NCBI GenBank assembly: GCA_026724425.1
Contig: JAIUCV010000002.1
Coordinates: 7,011,001 to 7,075,000, forward strand
Length of the DNA: 64,000 nt
Source: Erythrophleum ivorense
Taxonomy: Eukaryota; Streptophyta; Magnoliopsida; Fabales; Fabaceae
Direction of reading: 5' to 3'
Shown: positions 21,084 to 34,247 of the stretch, piece by piece
Numbering within the stretch: position 1 is the first letter of the stretch
How the letters are laid out: every line of letters begins with the position of its first letter
Made by a program: the position numbers and the translations under genes
The notes under the pieces: generated by a model
Told to the model about the DNA's origin: nothing
Database searches by the model: none
The model's input: the letters and a program-made list of their open reading frames with translations, nothing else

Positions 21084-24000
21084 TGTTATACAAGAGTTTA
21101 TTTTATTCTCCCTTAACATTATTGCTCTCAGTTCTGCATGACGCTTCTGCTACAAAACTAAATTCCCTCGTGCTTTTCACTGGCTCACTTCACTTATGTA
21201 GAATAAGCTTCTCTCCATTCGTGCTCTGCTAATAGGATTGACAGCCATGGTGTAGCGTGAGCCTTCCCCATTTCTGTTGGCTTTTACCTTGAGCTTCTTT
21301 GTGGATTAGAGGAGTTAAAAGCTCAAGACTGATGTGGTTTCATTTTTCTTTCCTCCCTTGAGCGAATTTCGGTCTTTGAATGTAAAATTCAAAATGCTCT
21401 GCTGCCATACACAGACATATATATATACATATATCCCTATATATGTATATTGTGTGTATTATATGGGTATGGAGGGCATGAAATTTGAGGAGAGGATGGT
21501 GGATGTAGTTACTTGAAATCATATACATATCTATAGCATACTAGAGAAATGAAAAATAGATACCCATGTTCTTTTCTTTTCCTAGAATTTTGTTCAAATA
21601 AACCAAGCTAATGAGGTTAAGAGCAGTGACCATAGTTATTCTCCTATTCGTAGAAAGAGGAATTTTTAGCCATGTGAAGTGCGTATTTTATTTTTATTCG
21701 TTCTCATTTATGCTTTGACCTTACAAGATGAGGAAAATTTTTTAAAATAAGTTCTGTATAAGATAAATTGGAGTTATTCACACTCTAAAACATGGTGAAT
21801 GGGTATTGTAGGGTATTCAGGAGATTGAGTCATAGTTGAGGAGTGGGTAGGGAATTTATGTATTATCTTGGAAGGTGAGTAAATAATGCAGACCCTTTGT
21901 AAATATTATCAACCATTCTGTTACTAAGTTTTCTTGTAGTGCTCTAAATTTGAAAATCTATTTATGGAGTTACGAATTTGAATGCTTTGTCATATATATG
22001 TTTACTAAAATTTGATTTGAACATGAAATTTTGTAAATTTAAGACTGTTTGAGTTATCTGAAAATTCTGGTATTGAACTTATGTGAAAGATACTCTGTCT
22101 GAAATGCTATTTGGAGAAAACGTATTGTTTTACGAGGTTATCTACTCAAAACCCTGTAGCTAATAGCAGTAGATGTTAGCCCTAGTGCACCATGGTTTGT
22201 ACCCTAACTGGTAGGGATGTTGCTAGCGCTGTGGGGGCGGCCACCACACGAGAATCTGTTTTGTTCTCGTAAGCTGAATGCTTTGCGTTTGTAGTTATTT
22301 TTCTCGCGAGTTATGTGCTATGTGTCTGTTTCAATTGGTTCTGCTTAGATGCTTTCAGTGCATTTTAAGAAAGGATTTGCATAAAACATGCTTCATGCGT
22401 TATATACATATATATATATATATATTTTCAGGCCCTGTCCTTATTTTTAAGGGTTGGCATTGCTTATTCATTAAGTGTTAAACTCACTATATTTTTTAAA
22501 AAAAAAAATTCAGATAGCAATGCAAACCCTAGTCTACCCTCAGCAACCTACTAATAGTTGATCTTTCGTTTATTTCTTTTAGCAAGCCTACAGTGGTTCA
22601 TGTGGGTGCATTTTGTTTATATGCATGTAACCTATTTTGTTCTGAACAGTGTAAAGTTGGCTCCACTGAATCATAGATAGAGTATCCCCACTCCCTAGAA
22701 GTTTATTTTTGGTCTGAATGAATAGGGTTGTTCTTTTTGGGTGTATTGTTTTAGCTAACAGATTGTAGAAATATCAGGAGGTCTAAATTATAGAGGAGAT
22801 TCTGCCGAAATTTCTACAAAAGTCACTTAAAAGAAAAACTTATATGTTTTATATGATTTGAAAATGATACCTATAATTTGTTATATGAAGTTACAACTTA
22901 GAGATACTCTCTAAATTTTGAGGAGGTTGTCAATACAAATAGATTTGTGGTAGGAGGATGGTTTGCCTTCTGCGCTAACGTACTTAAATTTGTGGGGTGT
23001 GACACACTTTACTCGGACTATATAGTTTTCCAGTAATTAAGTTCATATATTCACAATTTTTCTGGGTTGGTGCGGTTACAGTGATTGTTGACAAGCCTCA
23101 TTTTGAACCATTTGTTTTGTTTTTGGGATATATTGTTAATGGGTGGGCATTTCAAGTAAGATTATATTTTATATCATATTATCTGGCGCGAGGGATCTGC
23201 ACTGCATGCATGTGAGCGTGTCTACTACTTATATAATGCCTAATGCGATAGTAATTAAACGTGAATTAATTATAGGCAACAACTTATCAAGATCATCAAT
23301 GCAATTGATTTAAGCTTCAATTGTTTCATTAGCTCAAGAGACATAATAACAAACTTCCAGCTAGCTAGTTCATAAAAATAATTGGGAAAAAACATTTATA
23401 TCCATGCAGAGCTAGCTCATTTAAATTTTAGCTGGATTGAGTAATTAATTACATATCTTCTTACATATATGACTCGAGTAACCTTGCACACCTAGTACGT
23501 AAAAATGCCCAATATCCATTTCTAGAATGATAACATCAGCCCAAATGAAAGATAAATGCCCAAGATAAATTAAGGCTCACAAATCACAGGGCTAAATCAT
23601 TGTATTTTTGGACAAAAGAGTATTGAATCGCCCCAAACAAAAAAAAGTAATAGAATAAACTATAACATTTTGTGTCTTTAAATTAAAAGGTATGACATTT
23701 TGTCTATTAAATGTGAAGGATACTTAACTTCCATAAATAAATAAATATGTTAACATTTCTTTATAAATAAATCTCCTAAAAATTATCCAAGAAAAAAAAA
23801 GAAAAGTAATAGATCATACTCTTTAAATAATAACAATAAATTATCAAAGTATATCCACATTGTCTTATTTGTTAGCATGTATATAAAATATAATGTCAAT
23901 ATAAATTGTAATTAAAAAAAAAACTAAGATTCACAATGTCTTACATTAAATCGTATTTATGAGCTTCACCTTAAATGTAACAGAAGAGATAAAGTTAATA

Positions 24001-24519
24001 ACAATAATGTCTTCAATAATACAAAAGCTTATGACAAACAACTTTTTAAAGACTCTGTGTGGTTCACCAAAAAGGTCTAAGCCTTTCACAATGACCTTTT
24101 CTTTTGTAAACTTGATTATAAAATAATAGAAACATCTATAGGATAAGAAGCTCATAAGCAACGCTTGAACAACATCAGCTCATACCCTCATAAGCAAGAA
24201 TAATTTATGCTAAATAAAATCCATAGGACAATAAGCAAACTCTAAACAAAGTTTTAGTATCCAATTCTGAAACATAATACATCACATAAAAGCTAAATAT
24301 AAATACATTATACCTAGAGTTATAAATTAGAAAATATAATACATGAATTGCAAATTACAAAAGTCAAATAAAATCGCATTAGTTAATGTTTATGGCATCT
24401 CCTTCTTTAACATTTAAAGCTCTTTAAACATTTGAAAAAACAAATAAGACAATGGATAATCAGAAACTATAAATAAAATAATCGAAATCATGATTAAAGT
24501 ATATAGCTTATTAGATGTA
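21084..24519. other. Intergenic region between the minus solo LTR and hAT remnant
   Basis: No gene is recognised. TA-type simple repeats occur near 21418-21450 and 22404-22427. A short inverted pair CTTGAGCTT / AAGCTCAAG occurs near 21290-21330 with a 20-odd base spacer; it is too short for a miRNA precursor. The part from 21084 to about 23100 is moderately GC-balanced and may be transcribed non-coding DNA, but nothing proves it. Confidence 0.35.
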
Positions 24520-25575
24520 ACAATACCTTCACACTCCTCAAATTGATCAACATCATAATCATTAGATTTCAACTCTTTAAAGGATAGCTAATTTTGGAAG
24601 CAAATGAGTGCTTTAGTCATCCTTGCTGATAGCAAACTCCTGAAAGCATCAAGCATACACCTATTATTGCTAAAAGCAAATTCAAAAGCCGCAGTAGATA
24701 TCAGCACAGCTAACACATCACGTGTAATTAGAAAAAGCACTTAATACTTTGTAGTATTTTCTTTTTACCACACCAAGATATCAAAAGAATGATCATAATC
24801 AACTAACTCAACTGTAAGATACTTATTCAACTCTATTTTATAATTTGAAGTAATTTTCAATTTCTTTAACGCTAACAACCTATTAATTAGATCATCTACT
24901 ATCTCTAAATCCTTGATATCTCTTATTCCACTTGATCCATTAGTATCTTTGGGGATTCGCCTTGCTTCATTACCAATCTCCATATAATATTGTTTATATA
25001 GAAAATACAAGGTACCTGTGACCATTTTTTAAAGGTTGCACACACTTCATGATCACAATATATATCATTAAAAATGTGGTTCATAAAAGCAAATTTATGC
25101 CTTGGATTTAAAACCACTCATATTACCACAGTGGGTTCAAGTTGTCTAACTTTCCCTAATACTTATCATACTTACTCTGTATATTGTTAATCATATTCAC
25201 AAGAAAAGGATTATCTTTTGTAGCACTTGCTTGCAACATGTTTTGAATATGTGCAATTAGATGGAAGCATACATTTAACGTCACATGTAATGATTTAGAA
25301 ATTTTCAATCCAATATTATAAAAAACCTTTAAGAATTTTATAAAAAAAACATAAGTATTACTTTAAAAGGTTGTATGTATGATGACATGATCTAATATGT
25401 ATCTTGAGCCCTGTTTGGATTCTTTTGATATTTCAACATGTGCCTTTTTAAAGTACCAATACTATGTTTGTTTGAGTCATAGGCATAGTAAGCCTCACAA
25501 TATTTGCATATAGCTTGGGGTTCCCCCTTAGTATCTTTTAATGGAAATTTTACAAAATGATCCAAAAGAGTAAAC
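24520..25575 (-). pseudogene. hAT transposase remnant with BED-type zinc finger
   Basis: On the minus strand 25572 to 25405 reads as an open BED-finger segment: LLDHFVKFPLKDTKG, then CKYCEAYYA, then GTLKRHMLKYQKNP. Further along come NPRHKFAFMNHIFND (hAT core, usually LDPRYK), then KIELNKYL and DHSFDILVW. After a frame change come a DVLAVLISTAAFEFAFS segment, MLDAFRSLL, then MTKALICFQNWL. This is the hAT C-terminal dimerisation domain in its usual order. There are stops and frame changes between segments, and the last zinc ligand of the BED finger is replaced by Tyr. Much of the catalytic middle is missing. It resembles RICESLEEPER/DAYSLEEPER-type proteins but is broken. Confidence 0.8.
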
Positions 25576-28476
25576 TTATTTATGGATTATTTTCTCTTTA
25601 CACTAACAATTACAGACTTTGTGGCAGCAATAAAGGCTATAATAGTTCCACATTTAAAGTAAATGCAAAGCAGTTTTGACTAAGAATGGATGTAGGTTAG
25701 GGTTAGGATTAGGTTTATTATGTACTTTGGTCCGCCATTTCACAATCAATTGAACAGTTCCAGTATTTGTTAAAGAAACAAATATAAAAAATTATAAACT
25801 AAAACTCATTAGCAATAATCAAATTAATACATACATAATTAATACAAATAGTACATGCATCATTTACGTAATTAATATATTCTTTATTCGCATGTGCATA
25901 TTTTCATTGGGATGGAACAACTCATGAGGAACTCTAATGTTGTATTTAATTTTCAAATTATCAAGCATAGTAAAATAGGCCCCCTAAATCACAAAGAAAA
26001 GGAACCCAAGTATGTCTTATATGATTTAGCAGACTTAATATGCACCAATATCAATATAGTAACATATTAAATAGGATTATTAGAAAAATTCATTGTTTTA
26101 CTCATTCTTCACCAACCTTAAAATTATGAAACTTGTTATTCTTGTCTCCTATTCTGACAATAATCTCTTTAGAAAATTATAGATATCATACATGTTAATA
26201 ACTTTAGTTTGTGGCACTTTAGCAAATCTTCATTATGAAAACTTTAGCTTTATAGTAAACTTGATTATTGTATTATATATGCCCTTTTAACTAGCAAAAG
26301 CTTAAAATTGTTGGGAAAAAGTATTTTTTCTATTTTGTCATTTAAGAAACAAAGTGCAATTTGTATGTCTTTTAGATAAAATTAGAAAGGTGTAATTCCA
26401 TTATCCTATTGTTTTTCACTGGAGTTATGCACTTATCTTTTATTGTGCATTATGCACTTATTTTTTATTATGCTTTGATTTGCACTGTTTAGATTTTAGT
26501 TATTTAGATATATAACAATAAGTATTATCATTCTTTATATCCTACGTTAATCAACTTTTCTCATTTGCATAGATTGTAAAATGTAGGAAACCTATAAATT
26601 GAATGTACCATTTGGATCACAATTTAAATAGAGCTTGTATTGGAAATGAAAAAAAGAACCTAAATCAAGGTAACTTTATTATCTTACTTATTAAAAGATC
26701 AATTAAGATAAGTAAGACAATAAACCCATTGTCCGAAGGAGTTGTATTTATGGTAAAGCCAAGGTGAGGATAAGATAGATTGATAAATTAGAGAAAGAGG
26801 CCAAAAAGAATTCATCCATTTGTATGGACCAATAACAAAAAGGTAACCCTTGTTAGCTCTTAAATTGCACAAATATTTGAACTTTGTTAGACCTTTGGCA
26901 ATCCTTTTAGATAGGAGCAATTTCAACTCATAATTACTTAAGAAAAAGAAAGACCTATAAAAGGGAATAAGATAGTCGAGATAACAAAAAAGGAGGTAGA
27001 ATAAAAGCAAGACCTAACACTTTAAAAAGAAAGTCATCCCCACCAAAGGCTTAAGTAAATTATTTTGCAACTTTGCAACCTTCACAGAGCTCAGCCCATA
27101 GCATATCAATAAACAACAATATGTTAGCACATGAAAGATATCACTAGCTCCAATGAGTAGAAAAGCCTCACAAATGAATTGTTTGATAATGTCAAACTCT
27201 TATTTCAACCTCACAGGCTCTTTCATACTTTTCTTCTTCAATAGGTCAACCTAAATATGAAAAAGACCTAATTAGACTTGTTTAGCATTAACTCATACAT
27301 CCTCAACTTAACAAAAAAAGGCATATTTCTATTCTTCTCGAATTTTATTCATCATCTTTTTTAAGATATTACTGCAACCCATCTGAAGGGAGATTCAATA
27401 TTGCCCTTTTAAGACATAGGAAAGGCATATATAATTAAAAAGCTTCGATTAAGGCACTATCTCACTTAACTAGCAAATAGAGCAAAAATCAAAGATTTTT
27501 TGCAAAAAGAGCTTCAATGAGTGCATGTCATAAAACCTCATAATGGCTAATAATGGCCTAAGTACAGGGACAACAAAGCCTAAAAATCATTAGTGTGCAT
27601 ACATACAAAACATGAAATTGTTCAATAACTCATTAAAGACACTACCTCTCTCTAGAATAGACATCACAAACCTTAAGGGAAGATGCAAAGCCTTGCTAAA
27701 ATTGGCAACATTATTGACAGAATATCCATAAATTACATTTTTATCAACATCTGACCGGACTTTATCGTTGTTTCTAGGCTACACATTATGGGCACTCTTA
27801 GTTATAGAAATGTCACCCCAAACAATCAAGAAAGAGCCATTGTTTTATAACGTAGCTGACCATGATACTCACCATTACCTATGCTAGGATCGTCTCTAGC
27901 ACTATTAGATGGAGTAAAATCGAATAATTCATTAATAAAAGCCATTTTCCAACAATACACTTAAATCAAAAGCAATAATTATAACAAAAAGAAATTAGTA
28001 AAGCTACAAAAGGAAAGAAAGAAATTTGAAATCATATCTTTTTCTACCTTTATATATAAGCTCTAATCATATAAGAAAACAACTAATCTTTGCCTTTTAA
28101 ATGTCAAGTCACAAAACCCAAGGCCAAAAAGGGAATTGTAATAGAAAAATCCATAAACCTTATTTTACAAGAAAGGCAAAAAGGGAAAAAGACGAACGCC
28201 AAGAAAGCCTTGGGAATCATGTCAAGCTATAATGAGAAAGAAATAAATGGCATGTCAAAACATGAAAACCTACTGGTAAAATAGGCTCTGCTATCCCAAC
28301 AAAGATTTCAGGCCTATAACCTCAGCAAAGAAGCAAAGCCTAGATAACATAGATAGATAGAGATAGACAGGGAGATATATATATATATATATAATGAAAA
28401 TAAGGGAGAAAATGATAAAAGATCATGATACACGACTTGAATTATAGTTATAAGCAAATAGAGTACAAGGGCTATT
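25576..28476. other. AT-rich intergenic region, no gene recognised
   Basis: Short open frames (for example 103 codons at 26699-27010, minus) show no recognisable domain. An AT dinucleotide run occurs at about 28374-28393. The sequence may be old transposon DNA, since it flanks the hAT remnant and the second solo LTR, but no family can be named. Confidence 0.4.
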
Positions 28477-28481
28477 GTCTT

Positions 28482-31294
28482 TGTAACACCCCATAATTAA
28501 TTAAGGTGTTAATCATGGATTAAGTTAATTAGGAATGATTAATATGGAATAATCAGGTAAGTTAAGTGAATGAAAATTTTATAGAGATAAATTATTAATA
28601 TGGGTTTGAGATTTAATTGGGAGAGAAATTTCATCTAGGCCCAAATTAATGTAAAAGGTCATGATAAGAGGCTAATGGAGGCCCAATAAGCTAGGTGCAG
28701 GCCTAATATAATTCAATATGATAGAGACCCAAGATTCACCTTGCATAGGCTCTTATGAAGGCCCAATAAACCTTGTGCAGACCTAAAACAATGGAGATCC
28801 TAAAACTTGGTCTGGCCCAATTGAAATTTCAGCAACCCAACACCTTAAAATTGGCCTAACAAGGCTAAAAATCTAAAGCCCATTTGGAGTTGGACCTTGG
28901 AGCAACCAATGACCCATATTTGACCCAACTAAAACCCGACCTAAACCCTAATGCTTCAACCTTTTTCCCATTTGCTGAAACACAAAAACACAATTCAAAT
29001 TCGGAGGTCCAAAGGGGAGGCTAAGGTTCTTGGCCTAAATCCACCATTTCTCACCTCTAAGCCTAAAATCAGTCAAGGTAACAGTTATATAACTTAATCC
29101 TCTCATCTTTCTCTTCATTTTGGTCCAATTAGTTTTTCATTTGGAGTATTTTCACCATACCTAAAATCTGGAATGTGAATGTTTAGGGATTTTCTTAATG
29201 AAATTCGTAGGTTGAGATTAGGGTTGTCATTAGATAAGTATAAACCTTTCATTTTGATACTTTCTTTGCTAGTTTGAGACCCCCATAATTGATTTATAAT
29301 ATGGATATTAATTTTGTATGAATTTGCTTAGGATTTTGGATTAAATATTGAGGTTTCTGGTAAAAGACCATTTAATCCGAATTTGAGACTTGTAGTAGTT
29401 GGATAGGTGATTCTTAAGTAGTTATTAACATTTTAAATTCTTTGGGTACTAATTGCAACTGCTAATGATAAATTAGAATAGTAATTCTATGATGCTATGG
29501 GTATAGGAGGATTTCTACACCATTGGTGACTGTTGCAAGTGTCTACAAGTGAGGTAACTGGGTTTATATTAATTCAATGTATATATCTGATTTAATTTCA
29601 TATGTTGCTGTACATAAATGATTTGAAATGTTGAATGGATTGGTTGGCTATTTATTGAATTGTGATTAGACCTTGTGAGTCCATGGTGGAGCTGGGTACG
29701 GCTACCACCCGTGTATGTGCTTCGATCAGGCACCGGGTTATGATCAAATCTTAGATGCACTGAGCCCTGGTTGTGCTCAATGAGGAATGGGTGTCGTGGA
29801 CGGGTCTCTCCCGGTGTTAATGGCTTTTAACATGTGAAAATATGATTGCTAGTATGAGATGGTAATCATGATAACCTACTTATTTTATTTACTGATATGA
29901 CTGGTATTTTGCTGTTACTTATATGAAATTATGCATGTATGCTAATTAAACTGGAATATATGATGGAATTGCCTTGGTTATTGAGATTTATATCTCACTC
30001 CATTTTATGAGATTAATATTTCAGGTGAAGGTTCTTCGAGTAAGGATAAGGGTAAGCAAGTGGATGAACATTTATAAGTTGAAGCTGGGTGTGGGGAGCT
30101 ACACTTGGTCTGAGTAGAATAGAGTAGATGTTAATTTTTGTATAGCATCATTATGTATATGTATTGCCAAGTGTAGGAGATTGTATTTTGTTAATATGGA
30201 ATGTAACTAATGAGTAATAGGCTTTATATTAACTATTGATGGATGTATGAATCTTGACACTCATTTTGGATAGTGAACCTATGATATATTGACTATTTGA
30301 GTAATGTAATTCTATGATACATTGATGCATGAAATACTCAATGAAAGTATGATTGAATAACCATTGTGAGAAATTGTAAATCTGTTGATATAAGAGCAAT
30401 AAATGAGTAGAAGAATCCATCTTTAATTGTGGGATGGGTAATGATCTAATGGCTAAGGAATTTAGTAAATAAGTGCTAATAGAACCTTACAATAAGTGGG
30501 AAAGTGGCCCTAGAGAGTCCTTAGATAGAGGGTGAAGAGTATGAGACAAAGTTTTAAGAGTAGTAGGATCAGAAAGCATTTAGCCACAGCTAAAATATGG
30601 TTAGTCGCGGCCAATAGTAACGAAGTTGCCCAGGGAGAGTACCAGAGAGCAATTTGCCGTGGCGAATATGGAATTGACCGCGGCAAAATGTGAGAGGCTA
30701 AACTGGGAGTTGTCTAGAGGGTAATTCGCCGTGGCGAATTGAGGAATTGGCCACGGCGAACTTTTATGAAAATGAGTCAGGCATTCTAAAGAGGAATTGG
30801 CCGCGGCCAATAACGAGAGGCGAGCGAGGGAAGTTTCAAGAGGCTTCTTCGCCGCGGCACCATGTAGGTTGGCCGCGGCGAAGGTCCAACTTGTTACGGC
30901 GAAATTAGTAACAATGCGAGGGGTAAAGCCAAGGGGAATTGGCTGCGGCTAAGGGGAAATTAGCCGCGGTGAATGTCCTGAAATTCCTATATTGACTAGA
31001 AAATCTTGATTTTTCATATTGTAACCTCAAGGGATGACTTATAAACATTAATTGAAGATGAATGTAAGTTGGAAATGATAGATAATAGAATCAAGGCTCA
31101 TAAATGAACATTTGTTTCCCTTTATGTATATAAGTGGTTGTAATTATATGGTTGATGACTATAATCAAATTAAGGTTCAAATTTTCCCGTATTTCCAATA
31201 TGTAATTAGTCTTAATGACATGTGACCTTGGTTTATGGTTACTAATCACGTATTCAACCTTAATTACAATTATTAAAAAATTAGGATCGTCACA
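28482..31294 (+). mobile_element. Solo LTR with perfect 5-bp target duplication
   Basis: The 2813-base element begins TGTAACACCCC and ends GTCACA, the 5'-TG...CA-3' termini of LTR retrotransposons. It is flanked by GTCTT at 28477-28481 and GTCTT at 31295-31299, a perfect 5-bp target-site duplication. No internal region or second LTR is attached, so it is a solo LTR left by LTR-LTR recombination. It matches 18291-21083 in inverted orientation. It contains a CpG-rich palindrome array (30600-30975). The TGTAACACCC start is common in plant Ty3/gypsy LTRs, but the family cannot be fixed without the internal domain. Confidence 0.93.
30600..30975. repeat. CpG-rich palindrome array inside the plus-oriented solo LTR
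   Basis: Eleven or so variants of GCCGCGGCGAA / TTCGCCGTGGC occur at short intervals (for example near 30604, 30656, 30678, 30726, 30750, 30799, 30848, 30873, 30894, 30944 and 30962). Many contain CCGCGG or a one-base variant. Such CpG density is unlike the AT-rich surroundings and is shared with the other solo LTR. Confidence 0.78.
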
Positions 31295-31376
31295 GTCTTT
31301 GTTTGTGCTCAACACAGCAATAATATAGAAATAATATTTCTAGTATTATGGTACAAGCCCAACTCTTAGCAAGATA

Positions 31377-31508
31377 TAGTGCGTGTTTGGAAAAACTTCC
31401 TCATCCCCTAAACCACGTTTTGTACAAAGTAATAATATGTTGCTTCTGCAAAACACTGGTAAGCAAATGTGGTTTTTGCCTCTCCAAACGCATATCCAAA
31501 CACACTAA
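31377..31508. repeat. Small MITE-like inverted-repeat element
   Basis: The left end TAGTGCGTGTTTGG and the right end CCAAACACACTA form an imperfect inverted pair about 130 bases apart, with internal CCAAACGC and AACCACGT-type motifs. The size and GTTTGG-type ends fit a MITE. Target duplications are not clear. Confidence 0.4.
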
Positions 31509-33900
31509 TAGTTGCCTTTAAGGACATAAGCCTTTACCTCACCTCAATCCCAATCCTGAGCTCTACTTTAGCCAAAATAGCAAGCCTAAGCTTAACCTCA
31601 ACTTCAATTTTAGCTAGCAGGTCACTTTATACCTCAACCACATATCTATCAACATAAAGTTCTTTGTAAGTCTTCTTCAACTCAGTAACCTTAGCCTTCA
31701 AGGTTGCCCTTCTCTTTCTATTAGTTTCTCGAAATGAACTTGAAGGAAGATGAGCACCCTATGATAATAGAGGTGGCAAGATATCATCATTTTCTAATAA
31801 CTCAATTGCTAGAGCTTTATGAATTCGCCCTTTATCACCAAAAGCCCTAGGCATAACTACAATAGAAAGGGATGATAAATTCCTTTCATAAAAGCTTCAA
31901 ATCCTCTTTAGTCATTACAAAATGTATAGAATAGACCAAAGACAAAGCAAAACAAGGCCTTACAATGAAATTTACCATTATAAAATAGAAAAAAGGAATC
32001 CAAAAGAGGGCAAGCAAATTCTTTTTTAAAGAGAAAAAAATGCTATAATCACGTTTACCAAGAAATCCTAATTATTACCAAGAAAACACAGACAATATAA
32101 TTGCCCAAAAATTTGAAATTGGAAGCTTAAAAATGTATTACTTTAAGCCTGCTCAATTAAAAATTTTACCAACAATTTTGAAGGCAAGTGTTATAAGAAC
32201 CTTACAATCATACTAATTCCACATATCTAAAGTCATTTAGCTCGCTTCACTAAAGCTCATGAGACAAAGGAGATAGCACAAATCCCTAAGATTAGGTGAT
32301 TATTGGTACCAATCCTTAAGTATATAAAAACAAAAACCCTAAGGCATAGAGACAAAACTTTACATTTGATCACTATTTTTAAAAACACAGTTACTTCATC
32401 CAAACATATACAACACACATTGGTGACTATTCCTAACCCTTGTTACTCCTTTTTGCTAATATAGGAAGTTAGAGCTCTTAGATTGAGTTAAAGTTTCTCT
32501 CAATTTTTCTTTGTTGTACTCTCAACACCAATACGAACACCAACTAAGATATTCAAATATGAATAACCTAATAAAATAAAATAATTTATAAATTCTTTAG
32601 ACTAAACATTAATGTTTGTAACTCTTAATTTATCTTAAATTTCACCAATATAGTTAATTGCAAATTCATAATTATCTAAAGTAATAAAATAATTTCATCT
32701 TTATAATTGTTAGCTTGATGAATTCTTAATTTTAATTACTATATAACTTATTTTAATGTAACATTCAACTCATTTATAATATTTTTATAACTTGATATGA
32801 AAGCTTTGAGTTTTTGGAATTGCAAAATTTAAAATAAATAACTTAAAATATATACCTATTATTGTTATTTATACATTTATAGTAATTTTTGAAAATTATT
32901 AATAAAAATATATTAATCAAATTTTGTTTTTAAAATAATATTTTTTTCTTTAGGTTTTTATCAAATATTATTTTTACCTCTTATAAATAGCAACATTTCA
33001 CATTACAACATAAGTTTTTGAAAATCATATCATTGGAAAATGGATTTAAATGAATCAATCACAACGTCCACAGAATTTCTTTGCATTAAAATTATATATT
33101 ATTATTGACTTTCACACATTTGTGAATCTAATGTATAAATAATATAATAAATACCATTTAACCTAAAAAAAATCCATTCATCAATGTTTACAAAAATTAT
33201 ATATAACTTGATAAAAATGTTTATACACACACATAAAATATTGAGCGACACATTTTAAAATCCGTGAAAGAAATGAAAAAAAGCACAAAAAGAAAAAATA
33301 AAGAAGAGATTTGAATCTTTTTTATTTGATTGGAAGATATAATAGTGAAGGGAATGTAAAATGTGATTAAGTAGAGGATATGTGAGATAAAAAATAAATA
33401 TTTTATCTATACTTTTTAAAAAATAATTTAATAGATAAAATAATAAGTATAATAATATAATATACATTACACAAACTATTTAAAGAAAATACCTTCACAA
33501 AATATTGAACCAAATGGAACCTTAATATGAATAGTTTACCTAATAGCGTTATATTAAGAAAATTTGATGCAAGGTGTGTGAGACCCTTCTTAAATAAATT
33601 TATGTCTATTTCTATTGTTACATTAGATCCAATTCTTAAAAAACAAAAAAAAAAACTTTTGAACCTACGTAAAATAGTATCAACCTTCATTATTGGTTTA
33701 AGTTAAAAAAAACAAAGCTTATTTTTTATTTTTTTATTTTGAAGTCAACCTAAAATTAATTTTTTTTATTTTAGATTATAACTTCGAAAATTAAAAAGTA
33801 AAATATTATAATTATAAAAAAACTATATTTTAAAACTTTTAACTGCCTGCCATGTGACCATGTCCTCAAAAGTGCCTAACCCTAAACAGGAAGAATGCTA
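31509..33900. other. Intergenic region upstream of the 14-3-3 gene
   Basis: No intact gene is seen. On the minus strand about 31560-31860 reads in part like a Lys/Glu-rich coiled coil (an ATLKAKVTELKKTYKEL segment) with stops, perhaps part of an old transposon ORF; this is weak. The rest (about 32500-33850) is extremely AT-rich with no coding signal. Confidence 0.35.
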
Positions 33901-34247
33901 CCACCAGCGGCTCTGTCCTGTCCATGAGAGAAAGTCTGAATTCACGACTCTCCGCCACACAAAATCAAAACCTTGTGTTTGACAGCTGTCCCTTATTAAT
34001 TATAGCACAAAAAAAAAAAAACTCATTCCACAACGCTTCACGGCCCCTCAAAATCAATTTACAGAACTCGCTTTTTCCCTGGGATCCAACGGCCCCTGTT
34101 GTGTGTCCCAAAACCCCCCCTTCCAACGCAATTATCGCTCCATTTGGCCCTCAAAAATCTCCCTTTCATCTTCTTTCTTCCTCTCTCTCTCTCAAGTTCA
34201 ACTCAATCCCTAACCCGATCAGATCTCATCCTCTCTGTGATCTGACT

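Noticed and set aside
21286..21330. Short hairpin CTTGAGCTT / AAGCTCAAG as a possible miRNA precursor
   Set aside because: A nine-base stem is far too short, and no known miRNA sequence is present.
21714..21736. Sequence resembling the tasiRNA-ARF core (TTGACCTTACAAGA)
   Set aside because: It differs at key positions, and no miR390 target sites or phased repeat were found nearby.
18291..31294. The two LTRs as ends of one retrotransposon
   Set aside because: They are in inverted orientation, the second has its own perfect target duplication, and no gag or pol lies between them.
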